Assembly: GCA_009841225.1 (NCBI GenBank) | Contig: VXMF01000014.1 | Coordinates: 1 to 64,000, forward strand | DNA length: 64,000 nt | Direction of reading: 5' to 3' | Source of the DNA: Terriglobia bacterium | GTDB lineage: Bacteria > Acidobacteriota > Terriglobia > Bryobacterales > UBA6623 | In this document: piece after piece, positions 17,168 through 25,853 of the stretch | Position numbering within the stretch: the stretch's first letter is position 1 | Layout: every line of letters begins with the position of its first letter | Made by a program: the position numbers and the translations under genes | Notes under the pieces: generated by a model | Seen by the model: only the letters and a program-made list of their open reading frames with translations | Database searches by the model: none | What the model was told of the DNA's origin: nothing

Positions 17168-18673
17168 CTATCTGGAGCGCCCCGCCTCTTGCAACCGCAG
17201 CAGTGCTGCCAGCAGGTCCGCTCTGATACCGGGACGGCTTGTTGCGAGGTTTCTCCGCTCATTCGGATCCTCGCTCAACAGGTAGAGTTGCATCCCTTGG
17301 TCGGCATCCGGCGGCAGCACTCTTCCGGCTGGTGCGGAAAAGCCTCCACTGCCGTCCCCCAAGATCAACTTCCAGTTCCCTTTGCGGATCGCGAAGACGC
17401 CGCGCAGGCTGTGGTGAACGATTTGTTCGCGCAGGTACTGTCCTTCGCCGAACAGCAGCGGTGCCAGGCTGAAGCTGTCCTCGCCAGAGTCCTCAGGCGT
17501 CTCGAAGCCCACGACTTCGCTGATCGTGGCGAAGACATCGGTCAGGCAGACAGTGCGATCAGAGACGCTGCCGGCTTGGATCCGGCCGTCCCAGCGCATT
17601 ACGAACGGAACGCGGTGGCCGGCCTCCCAAGCGTCGGCCTTGAGGCCCCGCCACGGCGCGTTCGGGACGTGGGAGTAGAGCTCGGTCACAGTCGAGGTGG
17701 CACCGAAGGCACCGATTCCGCTGCGAGCGGGCGATCCGTTGTCAGATGTGAACAGCACGATCGTGTTCCGGATTGCTCCGGTGCGCTCCAGAACCTCGAC
17801 GACCTTGCCCAGTATCGAGTCCATCTGATGCACCCAGTCTCCGTACGGCCCTGCCTCGCTTGCGCCGTGATTCGCGGCATTCGGCACGATCGGAGTATGC
17901 GGCCCGAGCAGTGGCATGTAGAGGAAGAATGGCGTGGATGAGTCTGCCGCTCGTTCTTCGAGCCATTGCAACGCCCGCGCCGTAATGGTCGGCTGCGCAG
18001 CCCAGAGATCCCAGCCCGGCAGCATCGGGCCGCTGCGTTGGCCCTTCTGGGCAGGCATGCGATCCGTGGGTTTGCCTATGACGCGATCGTTCTCGATGAA
18101 CGCATAAGGTGGGAAATTTGGCACGTCGTCGCCGAAATAGTAGTCGAAGCCGCGCGTGATAGGGCCTTCCAATACCGATCTTGAGAAATCCACCCGCAGC
18201 CCATACGGTTCGTAGTCGCGGCCCACGTTCACGCCATCCAGTTCGTCCGACAGATAGCCGCCTCCGATGCGCGGCCAATCCCAGCCGAGGTGCCACTTGC
18301 CAATGCACGCCGTCTTGTACCCGAGCGCTTGGAGTGCCTTGCCGAGAGTCAGGCGATCCTTGTCGATGACAGGTCCGCCCCAGCTATTAACGATTCCGGT
18401 GGGCAGGCGGGATCGCCAAGGGTACCGGCCCGTGAGCAAGCCGTAACGGGATGGGGTGCACACCGACGAGGCCGTGTGAGCATCCGTGAAGCGCATACCA
18501 TGCTCCGCCAAGGCATCGATGTGCGGTGTGGGGATCTTGGAGTTCGGGTTGTAGACCTGAGGGTCGCCGTAGCCGAGGTCGTCGGCGAACACGATCACGA
18601 GGTTGGGCTTGTCACTTTGGCAGAGCGCGGGGACAAGCCAAAGGATTGGCAGTGCGAATCTGAGGAGTTTCAT
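17168..18673 (-). CDS. Secreted sulfatase (arylsulfatase A/GALNS type)
   Basis: A 501-residue sulfatase. I use the ATG at 18673 because it begins a clean signal peptide (LLRFALPILWLVPALC); the longer frame adds 51 residues without a signal. Active-site landmarks are FADDLGYGD (metal-binding Asp pair), the formylglycine motif C-T-P-S-R within SSVCTPSRYGLLTGRYPWR, the GKWHLG segment and the TSDNGSP metal site. It resembles cerebroside-sulfatase/N-acetylgalactosamine-6-sulfatase-like enzymes common in planctomycetes and acidobacteria. It sits 83 bases downstream of the mannonate dehydratase gene and in the same direction, so the two may be cotranscribed, linking desulfation to uronate catabolism. 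Confidence 0.92.
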   Translation of the reverse strand: MKLLRFALPILWLVPALCQSDKPNLVIVFADDLGYGDPQVYNPNSKIPTPHIDALAEHGMRFTDAHTASSVCTPSRYGLLTGRYPWRSRLPTGIVNSWGGPVIDKDRLTLGKALQALGYKTACIGKWHLGWDWPRIGGGYLSDELDGVNVGRDYEPYGLRVDFSRSVLEGPITRGFDYYFGDDVPNFPPYAFIENDRVIGKPTDRMPAQKGQRSGPMLPGWDLWAAQPTITARALQWLEERAADSSTPFFLYMPLLGPHTPIVPNAANHGASEAGPYGDWVHQMDSILGKVVEVLERTGAIRNTIVLFTSDNGSPARSGIGAFGATSTVTELYSHVPNAPWRGLKADAWEAGHRVPFVMRWDGRIQAGSVSDRTVCLTDVFATISEVVGFETPEDSGEDSFSLAPLLFGEGQYLREQIVHHSLRGVFAIRKGNWKLILGDGSGGFSAPAGRVLPPDADQGMQLYLLSEDPNERRNLATSRPGIRADLLAALLRLQEAGRSR

Positions 18674-18756
18674 GGCATCAGCAGACCTCGGCCAGTGTCG
18701 CAAACAAACCGGAGCCCTGCCAATACGAATCGATGGTGGCGTGACTCGACTGTGGA

Positions 18757-19773
18757 TCAAGCCCTCACCGATGCGATCAACGCTTGGATGTAGCCCACCG
18801 TCCAGGCCCGGCCGCGGTGGCACCAATCATCATCACCAACCATCCGTGGCACGTGGTCCGGCAGAATAAACCCGCGAAAACCGACCTGCTTCAGCGCTCG
18901 CATCGTTTCGACCGGATCACAGTTGCCGTCGCCCAAGAAGCACTCGGTGAAGTCCTCGACCGGACCCTGCACGTCTCGGAAGTGGACGTAGAAGATCTTC
19001 CGTCGCTCGCCGAAGTAGCGGATCGCGTCCAGCACTCCCTCGCCTGCTCGCATCTCCGACCAGCATCCATGGCAGAAATCCAGTCCGTGCATGGGGCTGT
19101 CAAACTCCTCCATGGCGCGGCGGAAGTTCTCGAAATTCCTGAAGATTCTGCCCACCCCTCCGAGCGCCGGCACCGGCGGATCGTCTGGATGCAACGCCAG
19201 CCGGAGCCCGACCTCTTCGCAGACCGGCAGGATGCGTTCCATGAACCAGCGGTAGTTTTCCCAGATTTCCTCTTCGGGATACTCGCGCTCGGCGGGCGAG
19301 CCCAGCCAGATCGAGTGGCTGTGGCCATCTCCCGGCCTGACTGCCTTCGCGATCTCGAGCTTGAACGATGTTGCCTCAGCTCCGCCGCGCACCGGCGTGG
19401 TGCGAGAGGTTCGCCACACGCCCGCCGGCATAAAGGCATAGCCGAGGATCGGGATGCCGGCGCGGGCGACGTTCCGGATCGTGTAGGCCACGTTCTCGAG
19501 TTGTGCCTCGCGACCCGGCTGGCCCAGCATGATGCGGTCGTAGAACTCGCGCGGCACGTTCTCGATGGCGATCAGGCGCAGCTGCGCGTCTTTTGCTTGG
19601 GCCGCTAGGCCGGCGAGATCCTCATACTCCCAGCGCTCTTTTCCCGGTAGTGCGGGGGTGTTGAGCTGAAAGTCGTCGCAGCCGCACTGCTTGATGAACT
19701 GCAGTCGCGTCGGCGTGATTTCCTGAAACTGGCCGAGGCCGACGCGCATCGGAAGCTGGTCGATGTCGATCAT
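18757..19773 (-). CDS. uxuA: Mannonate dehydratase
   Basis: A 338-residue xylose-isomerase-like TIM-barrel enzyme that dehydrates D-mannonate to 2-keto-3-deoxy-D-gluconate in hexuronate breakdown. Diagnostic stretches are the metal-site LALHPDDPPVPALGG, GLDFCHGCWSEM, and KIFYVHFRDVQG, with LPDHVPRM near the C-terminus. The ATG at 19773 is preferred because GGGAGA lies about seven bases upstream; a TTG four codons earlier is the alternative. It leads a possible operon with the sulfatase at 17168-18673. A perfect inverted repeat at 19948-19985, about 175 bases upstream, is a candidate operator. No uxaC or uxuB is in the window. Confidence 0.88.
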   Translation of the reverse strand: MIDIDQLPMRVGLGQFQEITPTRLQFIKQCGCDDFQLNTPALPGKERWEYEDLAGLAAQAKDAQLRLIAIENVPREFYDRIMLGQPGREAQLENVAYTIRNVARAGIPILGYAFMPAGVWRTSRTTPVRGGAEATSFKLEIAKAVRPGDGHSHSIWLGSPAEREYPEEEIWENYRWFMERILPVCEEVGLRLALHPDDPPVPALGGVGRIFRNFENFRRAMEEFDSPMHGLDFCHGCWSEMRAGEGVLDAIRYFGERRKIFYVHFRDVQGPVEDFTECFLGDGNCDPVETMRALKQVGFRGFILPDHVPRMVGDDDWCHRGRAWTVGYIQALIASVRA

Positions 19774-19933
19774 TGGTTCTCCCAAGCGAGAGTGTAAGCT
19801 CTCATGAGCTCGGGAAGCTATCTGCGGTCGGCGGTCGAGCCGCTGCCGAATCGCTCATGGTCGTGCGTTTGTCTGCGAATGAACCCTCCTAGGTGGGGCA
19901 CCGAGAACGAGCACCTTCCATGCTTGAAACTTA

Positions 19934-19945
19934 GCTCAGTTGAGC
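19934..19945. promoter_or_regulatory. Small inverted repeat GCTCA-GT-TGAGC
   Basis: Two 5-base arms separated by two bases, two bases before the larger inverted repeat. It could be part of the same operator region for the gene at 18757-19773, or chance. Confidence 0.3.
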
Positions 19946-19947
19946 GA

Positions 19948-19985
19948 CTGAACTAAATTTACTAAGATGAGTAAATTTAGTTCAG
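19948..19985. promoter_or_regulatory. Perfect 16-bp inverted repeat, candidate operator
   Basis: The left arm CTGAACTAAATTTACT (19948-19963) and right arm AGTAAATTTAGTTCAG (19970-19985) are exact reverse complements around the 6-base spacer AAGATG. No T-run follows, and no gene ends just before it on either side at terminator distance (the nearest, on the minus strand, ends about 210 bases away), so a terminator is unlikely. Position upstream of the mannonate dehydratase gene suggests a repressor-binding site, perhaps of a ROK- or LacI-type regulator of sugar catabolism; the regulator is not in the window. Confidence 0.55.
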
Positions 19986-20194
19986 CAAATAATCAAGTGT
20001 GCGTTTCGCTTTGAGATAGGAGCTTGGGATAGGTGCAGAGTCTCGCCAACGACAGGCGAGGTGTGGCCGTCAATAGGGCTAGGCGGGGAGCGGAACCAGT
20101 CCGTTGGGAAAGTTACCCAAGCCTCCGAGAGCGCCGCCTCTCCGAGGCGAGAATGCTCACCGGGCGCTCAACAAAAGATACGACCGCTGATCAT

Positions 20195-20719
20195 TCATCT
20201 CGGATTCTCCTTTCCTTCGATTAGCTTGACGATGATCGATCCACCGCGCCGGTCGGCACGCTGGGCTAGAAGATACACCGCTGCGGGAAGCCCGACCCCC
20301 ACAATCACTCCCTGCGCCGTGTTCCTGTTGCTATGCCATCGGCCTTCCGGAATACCGCCCGGAATCCCGAGACCGACAGTCAGACCAACAAGCCAAAGCG
20401 GAAACGCCGCCGCTGAAGCGATCAGCCTCCACCTCAACGGATTTCCCCACCTTGGCGACATACGAACGGAATACACGTTCTCACGCTTGACCAAGGTCCT
20501 GCGGGCTTGCCGCGACAGCGTGATTTCCGAAACCGAGACCCGTTCGAGGTTCATGCGAATCCGTTCCTGGCCGTCCTTGCCCATGAAAACCGTAACCTTC
20601 GGGCGAAACTGAATGAGCCCAGCCATTTCCCGGAATTCGGCCCATTCGAGATTGATCACAGTCGGCTTCGCGGAAACCGGCAACGCGACCAGCAGGAAGA
20701 CTGCGATCAGTTTCCGCAT
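20195..20719 (-). CDS. Small exported membrane protein of unknown function
   Basis: A 174-residue protein starting at the ATG at 20719, which begins a signal peptide (LIAVFLLVALPVSA). The middle (about 35-100) is soluble and rich in charged residues. Two hydrophobic segments follow near residues 105-125 (AAAFPLWLVGLTVGLGI) and 137-152 (GVIVGVGLPAAVYLLA), with a basic C-terminal tail. This looks like a periplasmic domain followed by a membrane hairpin. I do not recognise a family. It lies about 230 bases after the octaheme cytochrome gene in the same direction, so a link with that respiratory module is possible but not shown. Confidence 0.6.
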   Translation of the reverse strand: MRKLIAVFLLVALPVSAKPTVINLEWAEFREMAGLIQFRPKVTVFMGKDGQERIRMNLERVSVSEITLSRQARRTLVKRENVYSVRMSPRWGNPLRWRLIASAAAFPLWLVGLTVGLGIPGGIPEGRWHSNRNTAQGVIVGVGLPAAVYLLAQRADRRGGSIIVKLIEGKENPR

Positions 20720-20945
20720 TCTTCTTCGTCCATGAGATCGCAGCATACGCCGTACTTGTCGATGAGCGTCACGCCCGTCGTTTGAATGGCAGCGGAAGCG
20801 GAGACACTTCTCATTCCCGAAGACTTGGCCCGGTAGGATCCGATTCCGGCTTCGTGCTAACGGGGTCGATCGCGCGGCCGGCGGCTGTTCGCCGGCGCGC
20901 AAGCGGAGCCCGACGCGAGCGAATCGCTTCCGCGGAGCTGAATGA

Positions 20946-22421
20946 TCAGCGGGAGTATCTTCGGCTAAACGCCTCCCTAGCGGCCTCTCGCGCCGCTTTC
21001 TCGGCATCGCTGGTCCGGCCCAAGAACCAGCGATGCATCTCCGATTCCAGAATCTCGTTCAGCCTGGCTTCGAGACGCCGCGCCGCCGCGGCCCGCGGGC
21101 CTGTCCGATTGTGCTCGATCAGTTCGCGCAACTGGGGCACGAGCTCCATGTAGAAGCGGTGAGCCACTTCGTACATGCCGTGCCACTGCGTGTAGTCGGG
21201 GGCCATCATCGCCGCTCCATGCCTGGCCCGACGCCCCTCGTGGTGCCACAGGAAGAAGTAGGTGAACTCCAACTCTTCGTCGAATTCGACGCTGGTGAGA
21301 AGCCCGCTGGAACGAGCCATCTGGAAGAGTTCGGTCGATGGCCGACCGAACTTGTCGTTGTAGAGTTCCACTAGGTCGTCGTACTGCTTGTACCAGTTGC
21401 CGACCCATTCCGGACCGTGGCAGCTTTCGCAGACGTTGCGCATGTCGCGCCTGCGATCCTCCCAACTCTTGACCCGCTCACCTTGTTGGATCGCGGCGGC
21501 ATCGATCTTCTCCGACACCGGGGGGCGCAGTGTCCAAGAAATCCGCTCTCCAACATCGTGCGTCAGGGGCAGATCCCGCGTCGCGCTCATGTGGCAGCTC
21601 GTGCAAGTCGGACCTTGTTCGAAGTCGTGGCCAGGAATCCACTCCTTTTCCTCCATCATTGGCTCGAAGCGGTCTCGGTTCGCCTCGAACGCGATCCCGT
21701 GCTTGGAGGCTTGGTACACCTCGAGCTGAGGGTGGTCCGGGCCAAGGTGGCAGCGACCGCAGTTCTCCGGGGCCCGGGCTTGTGCCCGCGAAAAGTCGTG
21801 GCGCAGGTGGCAAGCCGTGCACGAGCCGCGAGAGCCGTCCGGATTGATGCGCCCGATGCCCGTGTTCGGCCATGTTGCTGGATCCAGCTTGCCGTCCTCC
21901 AATACTTTGACCTCGGAGCCGTGGCATTGCAGGCAGCCGCTCACCGCTGCCGCCGAAGTATCAACCTTGTTGCCGGCCTCGTCAAAGCGTACGAACCCCT
22001 CGACCACCTCGGCCAGGACGTTGTCCAGGCTGCCTAGGATCTCGCCGCCACGGGAGTGGTGGCTGGCATCGAATTCGGCTGTTTCCTGGGCGTGGCACTC
22101 GGCGCAATCTGGAGGCGTCACGATGGTCGAGACCAGCGAGCCTTCGTGCTCGTAGCCATCGATGTCGCCGGGCTGGGCTTGATGGCATTGCAAGCAGCCA
22201 ATGCCTGATTTGGCGTGCTCGCTGATCTCCCACTGGCCGACGATGCCGGGGGATTTCACGCGATGGCAAGCGACGCAGTCGGCGTTTTCGCTGGTCACCA
22301 CGGCGTCGGGCGCCCGTACAATTCGCCTGCGACCTCCTTCGACCCAAGCCACGATCAAGAGGGAGATCATGAACAGAGCCGCGAGGCCGATGATCAGTGT
22401 CTGCTTTCGTTCCAAGGTCAC
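20946..22421 (-). CDS. Membrane-anchored octaheme cytochrome c, hydroxylamine oxidoreductase (HAO) family
   Basis: A 491-residue protein with one N-terminal membrane helix (about 8-27) and eight CxxCH heme sites, at Cys49, 76, 106, 163, 201, 221, 273 and 331. After the eighth heme the long helical tail contains YTQWHGMYEVAHRFY (about 410-424), the pattern seen in HAO-type octaheme proteins. Hydroxylamine oxidoreductase itself uses a tyrosine from a neighbouring subunit crosslinked to heme; whether Tyr417 or Tyr424 could do this is open, and enzymes without the crosslink reduce nitrite or hydroxylamine instead. It is third in an operon after Rieske and cytochrome b genes (16-base gap). That position suggests it takes the place of cytochrome c1 as electron acceptor of a bc-type complex. 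Confidence 0.87.
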   Translation of the reverse strand: MTLERKQTLIIGLAALFMISLLIVAWVEGGRRRIVRAPDAVVTSENADCVACHRVKSPGIVGQWEISEHAKSGIGCLQCHQAQPGDIDGYEHEGSLVSTIVTPPDCAECHAQETAEFDASHHSRGGEILGSLDNVLAEVVEGFVRFDEAGNKVDTSAAAVSGCLQCHGSEVKVLEDGKLDPATWPNTGIGRINPDGSRGSCTACHLRHDFSRAQARAPENCGRCHLGPDHPQLEVYQASKHGIAFEANRDRFEPMMEEKEWIPGHDFEQGPTCTSCHMSATRDLPLTHDVGERISWTLRPPVSEKIDAAAIQQGERVKSWEDRRRDMRNVCESCHGPEWVGNWYKQYDDLVELYNDKFGRPSTELFQMARSSGLLTSVEFDEELEFTYFFLWHHEGRRARHGAAMMAPDYTQWHGMYEVAHRFYMELVPQLRELIEHNRTGPRAAAARRLEARLNEILESEMHRWFLGRTSDAEKAAREAAREAFSRRYSR

Positions 22422-22437
22422 GGTTGTATCAACCCTC

Positions 22438-23496
22438 CTACGTCATCAGATACAAGGCTTCCCACACGGTCAACGCCAACAGCAGCACTACCGCCGCTAC
22501 GCCGACCGCCATGCTGATCTCGCTCTCCGGATGGCGCTTGCGGATCCCGGCATCGACCACGGGCCACAGCACGACCAACAGCAGGAACAGCCCCTGCGTC
22601 ACTACTGCCACTTGGTCGGGCATCAGCTTGAGCCAGCGAAACGCCCAGAAGAAGTACCACTCGGGCTTGATATGCTCCGGCGTCTTCATCGCATCGGCTC
22701 TTTCGCCGAGATCCGCCGGGAAGATCAGTGCCAGGCATGTCAGGAAGAACATCAAGAACAGCGCCAGCGCGACTTCCGTCAGGAAGTGGTTGGGAAAGAA
22801 CGGAAACGGCTCGGAATCGGAAGTGTTGGGCGAGCCCAGCTCCGAAACGCCGTGGGCGCGGACCAAGTAGATGTGGATCGCGAGGCAGCCGATCATCAGC
22901 GTTGGTATCGCCCCGATGTGGAGCACGAAGAGCCGCGTGAGCATGTTTTGGCCGACGGTATCGCCGCCGCGCAAGAAAGCCGCCAGCTGATCCCCCATGA
23001 TCGGAATCGCCGAGAGAATGTTCGCGGCCACCGTGGCGCCCCAGTAGGAGAGCTGCTCCCACACCAACGAGTACCCCGTGAAGCCGGCGCCGAGAGTCAG
23101 CAGGAGCAAGCCGCAACCGACCATCCAGTTCAGTTCGCGCGGGGGCCGGTACGCTCCAGTGAAGAACACCCGCAGCATGTGGAGCAGCATCGCGATGATC
23201 ATCAGGTGCGAAGACCATTTGTGGATGCTGCGCAAGTAGCTTCCGAACCGAACCTCGTCGCTGATGGCCGCAACGCTGTCGTACGCGAACTCCGGGCTGG
23301 GAACGTAGTAGAAGGTCAGGAGGATGCCGCTCGCGATCTGAACGAGGAACAAGTACGCGGGCGTACCGCCGATGCACCACCACCAACGCCTCAGGTGTCC
23401 GGGAATGGGCTCGCTGCCGATCGCCGTGAGGGCCTCTTGGTCCACGGGGAAGCGTGACCGCAGCCACTGCGCGGGATCGCTCAGCCAATGCCTCAT
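22438..23496 (-). CDS. Cytochrome b (single-chain b6/subunit IV type) of a bc complex
   Basis: A 352-residue membrane protein with about eight helices. The heme-b ligands are His92 and His106 in one helix and His193 and His208 in the other. The 14-residue gap within the second pair is the spacing of the cytochrome b6 type. The quinol-site PEWY motif is present (KPEWYFFWAF) in the C-terminal half, so this is b6 and subunit IV in one chain. YRPPRELNW after the first histidine pair is also canonical. Its start overlaps the stop of the Rieske gene by 4 bp, and the octaheme gene begins 16 bases after its end. It would oxidise quinol and pass electrons to the Rieske protein. Confidence 0.93.
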   Translation of the reverse strand: MRHWLSDPAQWLRSRFPVDQEALTAIGSEPIPGHLRRWWWCIGGTPAYLFLVQIASGILLTFYYVPSPEFAYDSVAAISDEVRFGSYLRSIHKWSSHLMIIAMLLHMLRVFFTGAYRPPRELNWMVGCGLLLLTLGAGFTGYSLVWEQLSYWGATVAANILSAIPIMGDQLAAFLRGGDTVGQNMLTRLFVLHIGAIPTLMIGCLAIHIYLVRAHGVSELGSPNTSDSEPFPFFPNHFLTEVALALFLMFFLTCLALIFPADLGERADAMKTPEHIKPEWYFFWAFRWLKLMPDQVAVVTQGLFLLLVVLWPVVDAGIRKRHPESEISMAVGVAAVVLLLALTVWEALYLMT

Positions 23497-23981
23497 CCCG
23501 TATTCACGACCGCATACAGCGAGTTGCCATCAACTTCCAAGCGATAGGCTTGCAGCCGCTGGCCGGCTTGGGCGGGAGGGCCGGAAATCCCCTCGCCATC
23601 CGCACTGAACACGCCCGCGTGGCACGGGCAGATGTACTGGTCCGCGCCGTCGTCGTAGTGCACCCGGCAGCCAAGATGCGGGCAGCGGTCCGAGTACCCC
23701 CGAAACGCCAATCCGCTCGGCGTCTCCTCGCTGTGGCCGCAGGTGACGACGAGATGATCGCCTGACGGCATCTCGAAGACGCGGCTGAGGCCCGGAGCGA
23801 AGGCGGAGGCGAATCCAAGGAACACGCGCTGTGTCCGGGACCTGCGCCTCGCCGGCAGTAGGAATGCTACGGCGAACCCAGCTAGCGTGCCGAAGGTTGC
23901 GGCGAGACTGCCCAGCACCGCCGCTCCAAGCCACCGCCTGCGCGGCTCGATTCGATCTTGCGCGCTGGCCTCAGAGTCCAC
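23493..23981 (-). CDS. Rieske [2Fe-2S] protein of the bc complex
   Basis: About 162 residues from the GTG at 23981; a TTG at 24044 would add 21 residues, and neither start has a clear Shine-Dalgarno site. A single membrane helix (about 18-43, GAAVLGSLAATFGTLAGFAVAFLL in part) precedes the soluble domain. Cluster ligands are in CPHLGC and CPCHAG, and the two extra cysteines of these boxes provide the stabilising disulfide. A GPP loop follows. It is the first gene of the Rieske-cytochrome b-octaheme unit and overlaps cytochrome b by 4 bp. Divergent from the M81 gene at 24270. Confidence 0.87.
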   Translation of the reverse strand: MDSEASAQDRIEPRRRWLGAAVLGSLAATFGTLAGFAVAFLLPARRRSRTQRVFLGFASAFAPGLSRVFEMPSGDHLVVTCGHSEETPSGLAFRGYSDRCPHLGCRVHYDDGADQYICPCHAGVFSADGEGISGPPAQAGQRLQAYRLEVDGNSLYAVVNTG

Positions 23982-24269
23982 GCTTGGTCTGATTGTAAAC
24001 CCCTGACTCAGCGCTACATGGCCGGGGCAGCTTGGCCGCCGCAATCGTTATGATTCGCCGGGTCTTGGCCGGATCCGACGAGCCGGCTGACGTGAGCCGG
24101 GGAGGGCGCCGTGGGCCATTACGCACCGCCCTGGCCGGAGTCGAACGCAGACTGCGACGAGCATCCCCGGACCGTTGGTGGCGACCTCTCGGCCAGCTCT
24201 CAGTTGATAGCCGCTTGGCGCAGTCCTCCAAGGTACGGGGAGCGTCACGACTTCGGCCATAATCGACTC

Positions 24270-25793
24270 GTGCCGAGAGTGGCGATAGCGGAATGCAAAC
24301 AAGAGGTCGCGACGTTTGCAGCGGTCAAGAGCGGCTACGCAGACTTCGTGATTCGAAACGGCTCGGAACTGCTCGATTACCACTCCTCGGCGCAGGAAGA
24401 GGTGGGCGGCGCGCTCGGGGTTTTCGGCGCCTGTGAGCAGTGTGTGTTGGCCCCAACCTATAGCGCGAAGTCCATCGCCTCCGGGGGATTGCTCGCTGCG
24501 CCCGACTTTTCGCGCATCGCTGGGGAATTTCTGGAGAGTCTGGCTGGCGCTGGCCAAGTGGATGGGGCGTATTTCTCGCTGCACGGCGCGATGGCTGCCG
24601 AGGGTGAAGACGACCCCGAGGGCTTTCTGCTCAGCGAGAGCCGCAAGATCCTCGGAGACGATGTTCCGATCGTAGCTTCGCTGGATCTCCACGCGATCTT
24701 GACGGACCGCATGTTGGAATGCAGCGATGCAATAGTCGCCTACCACACGTATCCGCATGTCGACTTCAGACAGACCGGGGCGCGGGCCGCGAAGCTGCTC
24801 TTGGCAATCCTTTCGGGAGCGGCCCGTCCGGTAACGGCGCGCGTGCGGATTCCGATGCTCGTGCGCGGCGACGAGTTGATTACGAAAACCGGTACCTTCG
24901 GCCAGGTCATCCGAGAGGCCGAGGAGTTCGAAAGGCTGCGGGCTGGCCTCTCCGCAGGCGTAATCATCGGCAATCCGTTCACCGATGTGCCCGATCTGAG
25001 ATCGAACAGCTTCGCGGTGGCGAACGGTGATCCGCAGCTTGCAGTTGGCCGAGCCATCAGGCTGGCGCGCCAGATGTGGGCCCGTCGCCATGGCATGCAA
25101 GCGAAATTGACCGGCTTGGACGAGGCCGTGGCCCTCGCGGCCGAGACCGAGGGGACTGCCGTGCTGATGGACGCTGCCGACGCAACCAGTTCGGGCGCTT
25201 CAGGGGATGGCAATTCGATCATCCGCGCGGCCGAGCAGGCGGGTTTCGCTGGGCGTCTGCTTGCTCCGATCGTGGATGCACCTGCTGTGGGGAGCGCGTT
25301 TGCGGCGGGAATTGGCGGGACGGTGAGGACCACACTCGGAGGCGCGCTTGATCGCTTCCGGTTCCGTCCCCTTCCAGTCGAGGGTCGCGTCAAGCTTCTG
25401 TCGGATGGCAGATTCAGGAGCGAGTCTTTCCACAGCGAATGCGATGCTGGCCCCACAGCCGTGTTGGAGAGCGGTCGCCGCGTCTTCGTAGTCACGAGCC
25501 GGGCTGTCCACCTCTACGACCGGGCTCTGTTCCTAGCGCATGGACTGGACCCTCGCGCGTTCGACCTAGTCGTTGGCAAGTCGCCGCATTGCGAGCCGCA
25601 TATGTATCAACAGTGGTCTTCGCTGCTGGTCAGCGTTGATGCTCCCGGCGCCACCAGCGCCAACTTGCGCTCCCTAGGGCATGCGAAGTGTCCCCGCCCC
25701 ATGTTTCCTCTGGACGAAATGCCGGACGAATTTCCCATGAGTGTCGAAATCTACCGGCGCGACCGCTCTAAGCTGGAGCGGAATCGGCGCTGA
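24270..25793 (+). CDS. M81-family metallopeptidase-like protein (MlrC-like)
   Basis: A 507-residue protein related to MlrC of microcystin degradation. Start chosen at GTG 24270, giving VPRVAIAECKQEVATFA; the longer frame adds 53 residues with no similarity. The N-terminal DUF1485 domain has GAYFSLHGAMAAEGEDDPEG and the zinc-type sites ASLDLHA and YHTYPHVDF. The C-terminal MlrC domain begins near residue 300, with LMDAADATSSGASGDGN and VVGKSPHCEP. True peptidase activity has been shown for only a few members, and most homologues have unknown substrates. It lies 60 bases before an Nramp-like transporter gene, suggesting uptake and processing of a common compound. Confidence 0.87.
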   Translation: MPRVAIAECKQEVATFAAVKSGYADFVIRNGSELLDYHSSAQEEVGGALGVFGACEQCVLAPTYSAKSIASGGLLAAPDFSRIAGEFLESLAGAGQVDGAYFSLHGAMAAEGEDDPEGFLLSESRKILGDDVPIVASLDLHAILTDRMLECSDAIVAYHTYPHVDFRQTGARAAKLLLAILSGAARPVTARVRIPMLVRGDELITKTGTFGQVIREAEEFERLRAGLSAGVIIGNPFTDVPDLRSNSFAVANGDPQLAVGRAIRLARQMWARRHGMQAKLTGLDEAVALAAETEGTAVLMDAADATSSGASGDGNSIIRAAEQAGFAGRLLAPIVDAPAVGSAFAAGIGGTVRTTLGGALDRFRFRPLPVEGRVKLLSDGRFRSESFHSECDAGPTAVLESGRRVFVVTSRAVHLYDRALFLAHGLDPRAFDLVVGKSPHCEPHMYQQWSSLLVSVDAPGATSANLRSLGHAKCPRPMFPLDEMPDEFPMSVEIYRRDRSKLERNRR

Positions 25794-25853
25794 GACTTGC
25801 GCTAGGCTTGAGCCTGCGAGCGCTCAGTCGACGCAGCCTACTCATAGTTACTC

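Larger units (their letters stand above)
19774..20194. other. Regulatory region upstream of mannonate dehydratase
   Basis: About 420 bases without a supported gene. It contains an AT-rich island of roughly 60 bases around 19945-20000, clearly unlike the surrounding GC-rich DNA, in which the perfect inverted repeat at 19948-19985 and a smaller one at 19934-19945 lie. The remainder shows nothing recognisable. Confidence 0.55.

Noticed and set aside
18784..19608. 274-codon plus-strand frame opposite uxuA
   Set aside because: Antisense shadow of a conserved TIM-barrel enzyme.
20033..20224. Short plus-strand frame after the inverted repeat
   Set aside because: No ribosome site, no similarity, and it runs into the end of the gene at 20195.
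22201..23457. 418-codon plus-strand frame opposite cytochrome b
   Set aside because: Strongly biased composition (Gln, His, Arg) and no domain; antisense shadow of the cytochrome b gene.
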